Assembly (NCBI GenBank): GCA_944385895.1
Contig: CALWYZ010000004.1
Coordinates: forward strand, 62,001-126,000
Source of the DNA: an uncultured Clostridia bacterium
Lineage (GTDB): Bacteria; Bacillota; Clostridia; Oscillospirales; QAKW01
Direction of reading: 5' to 3'
DNA: 64,000 nt
In this document: one piece after another, positions 45,801 to 51,866 of the stretch
Layout: every line of letters begins with the position of its first letter
Numbering within the stretch: the stretch's first letter is position 1
The notes under the pieces: generated by a model
Database searches by the model: none
Told to the model about the DNA's origin: nothing
What the model saw: only the letters and a program-made list of their open reading frames with translations
Made by a program: the position numbers and the translations under genes

Positions 45801-46143
45801 GTACACACCTGCAGTCAAGTGGGCAAGCGAGAACGGGATCGTAGACGGAATGACACCGACAACGTTTGAGCCGTTAGAGCCGATCCAGCGTCAGCAGATA
45901 TGTGTAATGGTAGTAAGATATGCGGAAAAATTCGGCATAGAGCTTACAGCGGACATAGAGAAAAAAGAATTCGGCGATGACGCAGCAATTCAGAACTATG
46001 CCAAAGAAGCGGTATATATCTGCCAGCAGGCAGGAATCGTAGACGGCAAGACCGAGACGGATTTTCTGCCACGAGACAATGCAACACGCGCAGAGGTAGC
46101 TGCCATAATCATGAGATTCTACAAGAATTTTGTAGCAAAATAA
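36898..46143 (+). CDS. Giant SLH surface protein with repeated beta-helix modules
   Basis: A 3,081-residue exported protein. After a signal peptide (about 1-31) come four large modules in A-B-A-B order. A1 (about 48-590) and A2 (about 1190-1750) share SAYIVNPQW/SAYIIDSDW, YRGTTY, FDSAY/FDDAY and AIILGANAGI/AIILGTNAGI. B1 (about 593-1190) and B2 (about 1752-2260) share WTDPEGIIGSDAYLL/YSDPTGEIQNSAYLL and FTVGTNAF/FTVGQNAF. The many short V/I-rich, Asn-rich turns (VTIQNCNIS, VKNCNF) suggest right-handed parallel beta-helices, as in pectate-lyase-like adhesins. Helical FIVAR-like repeats follow (about 2262-2590), then five Cys-rich 42-43-residue repeats (2595-2890) and three SLH domains (about 2895-3081). 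No catalytic motif is recognised. An adhesin or polysaccharide-binding S-layer protein is the best inference. Confidence 0.9.
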   Translation: MLKKIYRLISFILIVAMFAMICPVDFISVHALSENAVVPTESVGHQLNYSQLQASAYIVNPQWTNLSQGQNLSYVFRGTTYNETYDPSRHFSSFDSAYSYFESLYTLENGNLKSGISEQTPVFILAPGTYSQPRMTVRYNAIILGANAGISPNASLDLDTANPKSGWAENTSRTNPTTVANGFSRSTRINGSLTNNKYELAAQNDGTTAFNLIIDGVDFRSASSFLTLEDTSSAVSRQMNVTIQNCNISTTNSSFYINDSNSPNNTNNYDFKNIRSIDSKTSGFYGTYACSIRMDGVYFSQSSGYLATSSSMQKENFSFTMQNSYIYKNTGSYNITFRYTDGNHKSKVMINHNLFYEHNSGSYGALMFYSTKTSRYSSYEIDIHNNTFIADKTYNSADKNTFLNGNTSYQQGAYTMTVNHNRVIGYTSLFPNMPDNASYIVADFNYNYFAPTYTSHSDVLGTESEYFSSTPYSDPIDIANLVYYQDYAMTIYDGMLDVSGVSFYDDADSVSIDNDNNLITAQYTCGKNISNPQLYFYDDGASSAFYSDSDCTNLITSVTAPAEEVITTVYAKVTNGSASKIMTVKLYGADASDSFADSWTDPEGIIGSDAYLLAPQTANMSSGSEYKAAWNGKVYTFTVGTNAFSSLDKIYEAAGSYVPQIILPYGTYGHLNITKPCQIYGENYESPAIIGDGIYDWDQGFAWNSGKISQVSGITLSCADVTVSGIELTGSFNDSSRTSSGSVVFKNSIINVADTAADGYRQFSITNDAVKTSQNSYTLDGIYIKSLPRESDGRHILLGGYLPSLLTVVNCYSDGAVSQLFDSQWNNTLYSWDCSVTVTDCRFDGIDMYSSILTDARDGVQSAQHLISYTIENNVFTSQSSLSGALLDLSPVCYNSLVIQNNIFINSASQNSKVLECDYKNLQYNGENFSFTDNRIVGFSCSFGAKNYGNALSLIDVSQNYFSDYSEDFSAAASGKCPQGFALCSLYYTDYAMSSLKSPISVNFTDKNGLVFDSINSALELNVSSDQQSLDFTDGYIENLENNILTGKYLISGNTADLSNISLNDTITTVELKICVPDNLYVFSTYTLKIIRQIPEQLIIEYITSDKGQISYNELNGGYNLTLPETSSSADITVNTPSGSSSQLIYNNEPASSISGVQSGENKTYIIRVSNGNIHIDYNLTVIRPISSGIVLDYDSYASSAYIIDSDWENVSSSNVSFVYRGTTYTQPYDANRHFSNFDDAYAHWLSGNPDILHDTPVFIFTAGTYGTIKINYRAIILGTNAGINPNDPNADVSELTPSGSIASNSEWDSQNETVFDETIYRTTRVSSNDILTLEKTVQDAEAAADEQMQFFLVIDGIKFTGSSYKVSIDDVDIGSRTDSENNISLTVTGRRKDTMYFQNIKSENQTGHLYTAQDTTFNFNDLTVKNIRVTGFNGSALFRKYLDTLVLDGAYITDSSMYISIFDVDSSMNMRHDMDYTVKNSAFVNNSLTRTIRIKTTPHSTGDFSSAKLEIYNNAFLETGSAEWGIISVSAQLPGITTLIHDNLFCQLGEYKIKTAIEGNSEFYNSPMTMVVNRNRFIGIQSYLPNLANVTDENLANLDFDFNNNYFSQSFTSVSDNSGTLPQYISGPDGNYDPIGADSLIYYHDYALQTLNTDFDITGVTFCNEETLTQIDNIGMTVKVTLLQNQTGQLIFTTRGSGTQQVLRPADSQQAVTQISYTDVLAGNTDYILTVTKNGTQKSFNVTLEANEIGFFNSTYSDPTGEIQNSAYLLDPQIMYKNDGDVFIREWKGEYYKFTVGQNAFSDISQINSVRPQGHIQIIIPDTEIPNELKIFKDTSVYGVNYDINPNVPIEDDISSDWTLNSQWGLNGESEVGSIAIDRNATGTDITIKGITLRGRFYDTERAVSSNRTSVTLENIVVEHESLLAESPYAYYSTVYTFTFSNPNSQTGNINNDIGVMRNIRIEKVMCGPDIEEGRNRLLNEYLPSDFTIDGLYCDLTSSTVSLFGWWKLSENQSDGRLTVKNCNFRNSFETSTSDYLYFEGRNHNNNTQGQTLELNLYDNCFYNFQTAASGFVISPYAYSNINIVGNLFLSTQAKTNQFIRFSDTSQNNGILEMNIFNNRFVGVSGNINNPQNNDTVDLSGNYYNSYSSNFKNATTTSSLTGSNTIKSWYYTNYALTSRSDGVAAYSFGNGMTSNFTSKTLQLTLGTGISTFSLNDYITFNGGNTFTISSVNDITSVPVADTTYTLTVTNGSASEQWSLDVNINPADMSALYTALDNASQYTNTDLYREFAYQRLITHVAEGKDIIHSDTAQKDAADNAAAKINLAIDILTGLCDLDDLISVAQDKDVSNAEPQKQTEFYAALNQAIMTADNPQSSLSDINNAYLALDNNLSVLDFDINEFTAVLDNAESIIESPVFKYYTRASSSELKAKYSLASDLYSGNYSLIELKTAMNQLKTAISGLKGNTALLAVAISKAEKINNVNGKYTTSSFAALTQAIQSAKALTNPTANDIMNACELLEDLKNSLVDLSEYKSVLERVESIDNNDNIYCTPTFEALTQAIADAHAAADDFTDKQKVNQIIEMLENAEANLKTHTLGTYISNNDATCTQDGTKTAHCTTAGCSYESTVTDTGSAFEHIWDEGTVTVPATCTEEGEMTYHCTRAGCDGTKTQAIPVNPDAHDWDEGVVTKEPTCTEDGEKTVSCTVDGCDVTGEVIPIPALGHLWDEGEVTKEPTCSAEGEMTYHCTRADCDGTKTQAIPVNPDAHVWDEGTVTTPATCQTEGVKTYTCKNNPEHTRTEAIPVDPDAHVWDEGVVTTEPTCSAAGVKTYTCKNDPAHTRTEVIPVDPNAHVWGEYVYNNDATTEADGTETAICQYCDATDTRTAEGTKIEILDSSTIFTDVDSGKWYKEYIDYVSTYKLMNGMNKTEFEPTTTLNRAMFVQILANMSGVDTANRDVETIFTDAPAGKWYTPAVKWASENGIVDGMTPTTFEPLEPIQRQQICVMVVRYAEKFGIELTADIEKKEFGDDAAIQNYAKEAVYICQQAGIVDGKTETDFLPRDNATRAEVAAIIMRFYKNFVAK
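44809..45444 (+). repeat. Five tandem 126/129-base coding repeats (Cys-rich)
   Basis: In-frame units begin at 44809, 44938, 45064, 45193 and 45319, with a degenerate sixth at 45445. Each encodes HxWDEGxVTxxPTC, then about 9 residues, a Cys, four residues, a Cys or His, and ends IPVxPxAH. Neighbouring units are highly similar at DNA level. The C-x9-C-x4-C/H spacing may bind metal or form disulfides, which is not established. Confidence 0.9.
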
Positions 46144-46162
46144 TAAAGCAAAATACCAAAAT

Positions 46163-46194
46163 AAAAAACAGGCAAGATATCTTGCCTGTTTTTT
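46163..46194 (+). terminator. Intrinsic terminator of giant surface gene
   Basis: A perfect 32-base palindrome centred between 46178 and 46179, with A6 and T6 ends. It lies 19 bases after the stop codon. Confidence 0.88.
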
Positions 46195-46252
46195 ATTTCA
46201 GTTTAAATAATGCTATAAGTTACAATAAATACAAAAAGAATTTGCCTAAACA

Positions 46253-46281
46253 AAAAACAGACCCTGTAAAGGTCTGTTTTT
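46253..46281 (-). terminator. Intrinsic terminator of oxaloacetate decarboxylase operon
   Basis: An 11-base-pair stem (46253-46263 with 46271-46281) whose ends give a U-tract on the minus strand, 10 bases after the beta-subunit stop codon. Confidence 0.85.
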
Positions 46282-46291
46282 ATAAACTTTA

Positions 46292-47494
46292 TTAACTGAA
46301 AATTGTAAGCAAAAATCCTGCCGCAACAGCAGATCCTATAACACCCGCAACGTTGGGTCCCATTGCGTGCATAAGAAGGAAGTTTGAGGGATTTGCTTTT
46401 TGTCCTTCAACCTGTGAAACACGCGCAGCCATCGGAACTGCTGATACACCGGCAGAACCGATAAGAGGATTGATCTTGCCTCCGGACAGCTTGCACATAA
46501 GTTTTCCGAGCAGAAGACCTCCGACAGTTGAAAACGCAAAAGCTACAAGACCCAGGATAATAATTTTAATCGTAGACAGTGACAGGAAGTTTGCGCCTAC
46601 AGTGGTAGCACCTACTGATATGCCCAGGAATATAGTAACGATATTCATAAGAGCGTTCTGAGCAGTATCTGAAAGGCGCTCGGTAACGCCGCACTCACGG
46701 AACAGATTGCCCAGCATCAGACAGCCAAGCAGAGGAGCCACCGACGGCAGAAGCAAAACCGTAAATATGGTTACAACGATAGGAAAAACGATTTTTTCGC
46801 GCTTTGAAACAGGACGAAGCTGTTCCATTTTTACTTCACGTTCCTTCTTGGTTGTAAGAAGTCTCATTATAGGCGGCTGTATAAGCGGAATAAGAGCCAT
46901 ATAGCTGTAAGCTGCAATAGCGATAGCGCCCAAAAGCTGAGGCGCAAGCTTTGAAGTCAGGAATATAGCGGTCGGGCCGTCCGCACCGCCTATTATACCG
47001 ATAGACGCTGCCTCAGCTCCGGTAAAACCGAGAAAGATTGCAAGAAGAAATGCAAAATAAACACCGAATTGCGCCGCGGCGCCCAGCAAAAATGATTTGG
47101 GATTGGAAAGCATCGGACCGAAATCTGTCATAGCTCCTACGCCGAGGAATATCAGTGACGGATAAATACCCGCTTTTACGCCGATGTAAAGTATATCCAA
47201 AAATCCGCCGTTAGCTAAGATATGTCCGTAGCTGTGATAGTATTGAGAGCCTTCGGTCATAAACTCATCCCATAGCGCGGGATTGTAAATAGCGGTAGTG
47301 CCCTCAGGTGTAGGAAGGTTTGTAAGCAGCATACCGAATGCTATGCCCACAAGGAGCAACGGTTCAAACTTTTTTACAATTCCCAAGTATAAAAGTACAC
47401 ATGCAAGTACGATCATGACTGCAGACTGCCAGGTCATTTCGGCAAATCCGGAGTTGATCCAAATGCCCTGCAGAGTATCAACAATAATTTCCAC
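46292..47494 (-). CDS. oadB: Na+-translocating decarboxylase beta subunit
   Basis: The 400-residue integral membrane subunit catalyses decarboxylation of carboxybiotin coupled to Na+ export. It has about 10-11 hydrophobic segments. Family signatures are GAMTDFGPMLSNPKSFLLGAA, IGIIGGADGPTAIF (with the Asp that binds Na+) and, near the end, GSAGVSAVPMAARVSQ. The start is GTG at 47494 with AGGGGGT upstream; no nearer ATG exists. It is the last gene of the operon alpha, delta-like, biotin carrier, beta. The same fold serves methylmalonyl- and glutaconyl-CoA decarboxylases; the alpha gene points to oxaloacetate. Confidence 0.95.
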   Translation of the reverse strand: MEIIVDTLQGIWINSGFAEMTWQSAVMIVLACVLLYLGIVKKFEPLLLVGIAFGMLLTNLPTPEGTTAIYNPALWDEFMTEGSQYYHSYGHILANGGFLDILYIGVKAGIYPSLIFLGVGAMTDFGPMLSNPKSFLLGAAAQFGVYFAFLLAIFLGFTGAEAASIGIIGGADGPTAIFLTSKLAPQLLGAIAIAAYSYMALIPLIQPPIMRLLTTKKEREVKMEQLRPVSKREKIVFPIVVTIFTVLLLPSVAPLLGCLMLGNLFRECGVTERLSDTAQNALMNIVTIFLGISVGATTVGANFLSLSTIKIIILGLVAFAFSTVGGLLLGKLMCKLSGGKINPLIGSAGVSAVPMAARVSQVEGQKANPSNFLLMHAMGPNVAGVIGSAVAAGFLLTIFS

Positions 47495-47507
47495 TTGACA
47501 CTACCCC

Positions 47508-47948
47508 CTAAGCAAGATATACAAGTGGCGTACCGCTTTCGACAGCCTGACCCTTTGAAACGGCTATCGATGTAACGGTTCCGTCAGACGGAGCCATGAT
47601 CTCATTTTCCATTTTCATCGCTTCTATGATAAGCAAGACATCGCCTTTTTTGACTGCTTGACCGTTTGAGACATTAATACTCAATATTGTACCGGGAAGA
47701 GGTGCACTTATAGGCGTTCCGCTGCCGGCAGGTGCAGCAGGAGCTGCGGGTGCTGCGGGTGCTGCGGGTGCAGCAGGAGCTGCGGGTGCTGCGGGTGCTG
47801 CGGGTGCAGCAGGAGCTGCGGGTGCGGCAGGTGCGGCAGGTGCTGCGGGTGCGGCAGGAGCTGCGGCACGTTCGTCTAATACAATTGCCTTGCCTTCTTC
47901 AACTTCTATTTCATATGTTTTACCGTTTAAAGTTACTTCGTATTTCAT
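47508..47948 (-). CDS. Biotin carrier subunit with Ala-Ala-Pro repeat linker
   Basis: A 146-residue biotin carboxyl carrier subunit that swings CO2 between the alpha and beta subunits. The N-terminal [20 protein letters not shown] segment is followed by an uninterrupted Ala-Ala-Pro tandem array (about residues 30-72). The C-terminal biotinyl domain has the lysine in EAMKMENE. The linker is longer and more regular than in most family members. It lies between the small OadG-like membrane subunit and beta gene, with normal spacing and a stop-start gap of 13 bases. The catalytic assignment is firm. Confidence 0.95.
   Translation of the reverse strand: MKYEVTLNGKTYEIEVEEGKAIVLDERAAAPAAPAAPAAPAAPAAPAAPAAPAAPAAPAAPAAPAAPAAPAAPAGSGTPISAPLPGTILSINVSNGQAVKKGDVLLIIEAMKMENEIMAPSDGTVTSIAVSKGQAVESGTPLVYLA
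47726..47866 (-). repeat. 9-base minisatellite encoding Ala-Ala-Pro linker
   Basis: Tandem 9-base units (GCTGCGGGT and GCAGGAGCT/GCAGGTGCG variants, as read on the plus strand) encode about 14 Ala-Ala-Pro triplets. Unit-length repeats like this are prone to copy-number change. No frameshift is present. Confidence 0.9.
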
Positions 47949-47949
47949 A

Positions 47950-48273
47950 TTATTTTACCTCTTTAATAGAAATAAATCTAAGATTATCAAGCGGTTTATC
48001 CATCTTATCGGCTACGATCGCCATAAGTATTGCCGCAGTTTTTTCATCGACACCATTGAGCTTGACCCCGGTATATACTTCCCGAGGCTCTGCAGGAGCA
48101 GGAGAAGCTGCCGGCTGCTGCACAGGTGCGGCCTGGGATTTTTTGTCACTGAATATTTTAGAAATAAAAGCGATTATATACATAAGTACAATAAGAACAA
48201 CAAATACAGTGACAAACCCGATAAGTGCTATAAGCAATGACTCGCTTATACTCGGATTGACATAATCATTCAT
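47950..48273 (-). CDS. OadG-like sodium-pump decarboxylase small subunit
   Basis: A 107-residue subunit with one N-terminal membrane segment (about 13-37), then a Pro/Ala/Gln-rich linker and a short conserved tail [16 protein letters not shown]. OadG/MmdD-type subunits anchor the carboxyltransferase to the membrane beta subunit. It starts 12 bases after the alpha-subunit stop and its stop is 1 base from the biotin carrier start, so the operon is tightly packed. Confidence 0.88.
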   Translation of the reverse strand: MNDYVNPSISESLLIALIGFVTVFVVLIVLMYIIAFISKIFSDKKSQAAPVQQPAASPAPAEPREVYTGVKLNGVDEKTAAILMAIVADKMDKPLDNLRFISIKEVK

Positions 48274-48285
48274 TGCATTTTCCTC

Positions 48286-49665
48286 CTAATCTATCTGCCT
48301 TATTGTATATGAGTAAGTGTTTTCCTCACGTTTGCGGCGCTGTTCAAAGAATTTTTCCGCAACCTGGGGAAAAGCAATATACGACAGGACGTCTTCATCA
48401 CTTTTTACAGTATCGCCCAGCTTCTTCTTTGTATCTTCAAATTCGTCTGCCAGATCGTCTGCGGGCCGGTGCGTTATCGGCTTTTCATCACCGAGTACTT
48501 TTTTAATGATCTGTGGGTCGATTTCACCCGGTGCGCGTCCGTATTCTCCGCGAACATATGCCTTTACCTCTTTGCCTATGCTCTTGTAGCGCTCTCCCAG
48601 CAGTACGTTCTGTGCAGCCTGGACGCCGACCATCTGGCTCATAGGAGTTACAAGCGGCGGATATCCCAGATCCTTACGGACCTTAGGCACCTCAGCAAGA
48701 ACCTGCTCAAATTTATCCATAGCGTTTTGCATTTTGAGCTGTGACACAAGGTTGGAAAGCATGCCGCCGGGGACTTTGTAATCAAGGCATGCAGTATCGG
48801 TAGCCATCATAAGCGGATCAAGAGTTCCGTTTTGCAGGTATTCGTTTCTTATCGGTACAAAAAATGAATTTACTTTTGAAAGTATTTTTTCATCAAGAGA
48901 TACCTCATATCCCATGTCACGCAGAGCATACGCCAAAGTCTCTGTTGCCGGCTGGGAAGTACCTCCGGAAAAGCAAGAGGTGGCAGTATCAATAACATCG
49001 GCGCCTGCCTCGACCGCCTTAAGATAAGTCATAAAGGCAAGCCCGGCAGTACAGTGCGTATGAACTACAACAGGTACTTTTATATTCTCTTTAAGAGCCT
49101 TAACAAGATCATACGCCTCTTTCGGAGACATAACTCCTGCCATATCTTTGATGCACACCGAGCCTACGCCCAGTTCTTCCATTTCCTTTGCGAGTTTTAC
49201 ATAACTCTCAAGATTATGAACAGGACTTGTTGTGTAAGAAATAGCTCCCGATGCATGAGCACCGTGCTTTATTGTCTCTTCCACAGCGACTCTTATATTT
49301 CTCACATCGTTTAAAGCATCAAAAATACGAATGATATCAATTCCGTTTTTAACGGAAAGTTCGACAAACTTTCTGACAACATCATCCGGATAATGCTTAT
49401 AGCCCAACAGATTTTGTCCGCGAAGCAGCATCTGAAGCTTGGTATCAGGCATAGCCTCTCTGATTTTCCTCAGTCTCTCCCATGGATCTTCATTCAAAAA
49501 GCGCAGGCAACTGTCAAAGGTTGCGCCGCCCCAGCATTCTACAGAATAGTATCCTGCTTTATTCATATCCGAAAGAATGGGAGCAAACTTTTCAAACGGC
49601 AAACGTGTCGCAATCAATGACTGATTGGCGTCTCTGAGTACCGTTTCGGTGAAATTCACTTTCAT
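48286..49665 (-). CDS. oadA: Oxaloacetate decarboxylase alpha subunit (carboxyltransferase)
   Basis: The 459-residue cytoplasmic subunit moves the carboxyl group of oxaloacetate to biotin, releasing pyruvate. It shows the HMGL-like TIM barrel: TETVLRDANQSLIATR at 6-21, VECWGGATFDSCLRFL, MLLRGQNLLGYKHYPDD, SVCIKDMAGVMSPKEAY, VVHTHCTAGLAFMTY, then the conserved PYC/OADA domain with GMLSNLVSQL. The C-terminal biotin domain found in some homologues is absent, which agrees with the separate carrier gene. It is the first gene of the operon. Pyruvate carboxylase subunit B has the same fold; the beta-subunit partner favours decarboxylase function. Confidence 0.94.
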   Translation of the reverse strand: MKVNFTETVLRDANQSLIATRLPFEKFAPILSDMNKAGYYSVECWGGATFDSCLRFLNEDPWERLRKIREAMPDTKLQMLLRGQNLLGYKHYPDDVVRKFVELSVKNGIDIIRIFDALNDVRNIRVAVEETIKHGAHASGAISYTTSPVHNLESYVKLAKEMEELGVGSVCIKDMAGVMSPKEAYDLVKALKENIKVPVVVHTHCTAGLAFMTYLKAVEAGADVIDTATSCFSGGTSQPATETLAYALRDMGYEVSLDEKILSKVNSFFVPIRNEYLQNGTLDPLMMATDTACLDYKVPGGMLSNLVSQLKMQNAMDKFEQVLAEVPKVRKDLGYPPLVTPMSQMVGVQAAQNVLLGERYKSIGKEVKAYVRGEYGRAPGEIDPQIIKKVLGDEKPITHRPADDLADEFEDTKKKLGDTVKSDEDVLSYIAFPQVAEKFFEQRRKREENTYSYTIRQID

Positions 49666-49704
49666 TTATTGTCAACTCCTTAAAACAATTCCAAATTTTT
49701 CGTC

Positions 49705-49732
49705 ATCATATAGTTTATCACAAAAATGTCAA
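49705..49732 (-). promoter_or_regulatory. sigma-A promoter for oxaloacetate decarboxylase operon
   Basis: Minus-strand TTGACA (49732-49727), 16-base spacer, TATGAT (49710-49705). A second overlapping TTGACA lies just upstream, so two start sites are possible. Confidence 0.65.
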
Positions 49733-49735
49733 TTG

Positions 49736-50869
49736 TCAACGTATTTTCCTATAAAAAATAATATACGCAACTGCAATACATGCTGAAACGACAGCAAGCA
49801 CAGCCGATATTGAAAAAACTTGTGTAAGGTAGCCCAGCACTAAAAATCCAATCGGCAGCGCACCTGTTGTGACAATGGTGTAAACACCCATAGCTTTTGA
49901 TATTGACTGCTCATTGTTTTCATGCTGAATTTTTGTGAGCGAAAAAGTAAAAAACAAGTAATCGGAAAGCCCGTATATCAGCACCGCCGGACAAATTATC
50001 CACACACTGCCCGATACAGAAAGTATCGCCGCTGCGGCGGATATGCCAAGCGCCGACAAAATAAAGTATTTTTTGTAAGACATTATACACGCACCCACAA
50101 CCGCACCCAGCCCGACAAGCGCCATAAATACCGAAAACCATATACGCGACAGCCCAAGCTTTTGAGATAATCCGGTAAATATGATATTGTATCCGGTGCC
50201 TATAAACGACACAATAAAAACTATTGCAAGCAGCGGTATATTCAGTTTCATTTTGCCTTTTGATTTTACGTGTTGATTTTGATGCGGCTCAACCCGTATT
50301 TTGCACAGCAAAAGCAGTGATGGTATATAGCTTATGGCGTTTGCAATAAACGCCGCCTGATAGGAAAACAGCGTGTAAAGCACACCTGAGATTATCGGTC
50401 CCGCCGCACGCGAAAGAGACATTGCAAGACTCAGTGAAGCAACGCCGGAGGACAACGAGTCCTTATTACATAAAAGCTTTGGCATGGAAGAGGCACACGG
50501 AGTCTGAAAAGCACGCACCGTACCCCATAAGGCACCTAATACAAGAAAACCCCAAAACGGCATACCGCTTAAAAATATTAGCGCCGCCGACATTGCAAAT
50601 AGCATTATTTCCGTGGCAATAAGCACCCGTTTTACCGACAGTTTCAAAGCAAGCCTTCCCGCAAAATATGAAAACAGAAACACGGGTGCATACGATACAC
50701 ATAGAAAAATCCCCAAAGACAGGCGGCTTTGAGTTTTTTCGATGATAAGCGCGCTGAGCGCAACATTTTGTATATATCCGCCCGTTTGTGACAGCAGCTG
50801 AGATAAAACAAGTTTGCGCATTTTGCCGTCTTGCAAGGCCGGAAATTTTCTTAAAAATAAACCGTTCAT
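49736..50869 (-). CDS. MFS transporter (EntS-like)
   Basis: A 377-residue permease with about 11-12 membrane segments. It has LSQLLSQTGGYIQNVALSALI, the loop FAGRLALKLSVKRVL, and ALWGTVRAFQTPCASSMPKLL typical of the EntS/TMR-type exporter branch. The predicted ATG at 50869 lies inside a perfect 39-base palindrome and lacks a clear ribosome site, so the true start may be the internal Met17 (MRKLVLSQ). It is downstream of a short-chain dehydrogenase gene on the same strand. The substrate is unknown. Confidence 0.85.
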   Translation of the reverse strand: MNGLFLRKFPALQDGKMRKLVLSQLLSQTGGYIQNVALSALIIEKTQSRLSLGIFLCVSYAPVFLFSYFAGRLALKLSVKRVLIATEIMLFAMSAALIFLSGMPFWGFLVLGALWGTVRAFQTPCASSMPKLLCNKDSLSSGVASLSLAMSLSRAAGPIISGVLYTLFSYQAAFIANAISYIPSLLLLCKIRVEPHQNQHVKSKGKMKLNIPLLAIVFIVSFIGTGYNIIFTGLSQKLGLSRIWFSVFMALVGLGAVVGACIMSYKKYFILSALGISAAAAILSVSGSVWIICPAVLIYGLSDYLFFTFSLTKIQHENNEQSISKAMGVYTIVTTGALPIGFLVLGYLTQVFSISAVLAVVSACIAVAYIIFYRKIR

Positions 50870-50893
50870 AATTAAATTATGAACGGTTTATTT
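50855..50893. promoter_or_regulatory. 39-base perfect palindrome over MFS gene start
   Basis: Bases 50855-50873 are the exact reverse complement of 50875-50893, with one central base. On the minus strand it encloses the predicted ATG of the MFS gene and is followed by a T-rich stretch. It could be an operator, a terminator of the upstream gene, or a translation-blocking hairpin. Confidence 0.75.
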
Positions 50894-51038
50894 AAGTTTT
50901 ATTACATAAGCACACTATGCTGTATCTTTATTAACAAAAAACTGCTGAATTTTTGACATAATAATATTCAGTAAACATTTAGATTTAAAAACAACAGCCA
51001 ATTTTGACTTTATCAAATCTAATAAAACTTAAAAATCT

Positions 51039-51749
51039 TCAAATATTCATTCCTCCGTCTACCGACAGAATCTGACCGGTAATATACCCATGACGTGCAA
51101 GAAAAAATACCGCGCGTGCAACATCAAGCCCATCACCTAGTTTTGCAAGCGGAATTTTTTCACACAGGTCTTTTTCGGTTAAGCCTTTTAGCATTTTAGA
51201 GCGTATACAGCCCGGAGCTACACAATTAACTGTAATGTTTGCGGATGCAAGTTCCTTTGCAAGCGCCTTTGTAAAACCGATAATCCCGGCTTTTGCACTA
51301 CTGTAAAGCACCTCACAGGACGCACCTGTAATTCCCCAGACCGACGACACGTTAACAACAGATCCGGCACGTTTTTTGAGCATCTGGGGAATAATAAGCC
51401 GTGTAAGGTCGATATGTGCAGCAAGATTTACAGACAGCATTGTTTGAGTCTGATTTTCATCGGTATCCAGAAAAGCTCGCATATCTGCAATACCGGCATT
51501 ATTGACAAGAACGTCTGCGCCGCCTGCCTTTTGCGCCGCCCGGGCTATCGCCTCACGTCCCGACGCTGAGGATATATCAGCCTGCACGGCTATTATATCA
51601 ACATTGAAATCCGACAGCATTTCCTTCACTTGCCGTGCACCGCTTTCATCTGAATTGTATCCGAGAATTATATTGTATTTGAGTCGCGCAGCTTCATAAG
51701 CACACATTGAACCGATAGCGCCCGAGCCGCCCGTAATAACTGCCAGCAT
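51039..51749 (-). CDS. Short-chain dehydrogenase/reductase (FabG-like)
   Basis: NAD(P)-dependent oxidoreductase of 236 residues. It has the glycine-rich cofactor loop TGGSGAIG (7-14), NNAG near 87, a catalytic Ser region (NVSSVWG), and YSSAK giving the YxxxK pair (about 147-151), then the C-terminal ITGQILSVDGG. AAAGGA precedes the ATG. The fold fits beta-ketoacyl-ACP reductase-type enzymes, but no fatty-acid genes are adjacent, so the substrate is open. It is divergent from recG. Confidence 0.9.
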   Translation of the reverse strand: MLAVITGGSGAIGSMCAYEAARLKYNIILGYNSDESGARQVKEMLSDFNVDIIAVQADISSASGREAIARAAQKAGGADVLVNNAGIADMRAFLDTDENQTQTMLSVNLAAHIDLTRLIIPQMLKKRAGSVVNVSSVWGITGASCEVLYSSAKAGIIGFTKALAKELASANITVNCVAPGCIRSKMLKGLTEKDLCEKIPLAKLGDGLDVARAVFFLARHGYITGQILSVDGGMNI

Positions 51750-51780
51750 ATTTTTTCGTCCTTTGATATTATTTGTTTTT

Positions 51781-51809
51781 ATTTTATTTTAAAACATATT
51801 AAAATTCAA
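51781..51809 (-). promoter_or_regulatory. sigma-A promoter for SDR gene
   Basis: Minus-strand TTGAAT (51809-51804), 17-base spacer, TAAAAT (51786-51781); adjacent to the divergent recG promoter. Confidence 0.55.
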
Positions 51810-51816
51810 TGGTTTG

Positions 51817-51845
51817 TTGAAATTTTATCTTCATTTATATATAAT
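51817..51845 (+). promoter_or_regulatory. sigma-A promoter for recG
   Basis: TTGAAA (51817-51822), 17-base spacer, consensus TATAAT (51840-51845), then AGAGGG before the ATG. Confidence 0.75.
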
Positions 51846-51866
51846 GGGTTAAAAGAGGGCAAAACT

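Noticed and set aside
47732-48265. Plus-strand frame rich in Arg, Leu, Val, Gln and Glu opposite the biotin carrier
   Set aside because: It is the antisense of the Ala-Ala-Pro minisatellite and the OadG-like gene; the repeated residues come from the 9-base repeat, not from a protein family.
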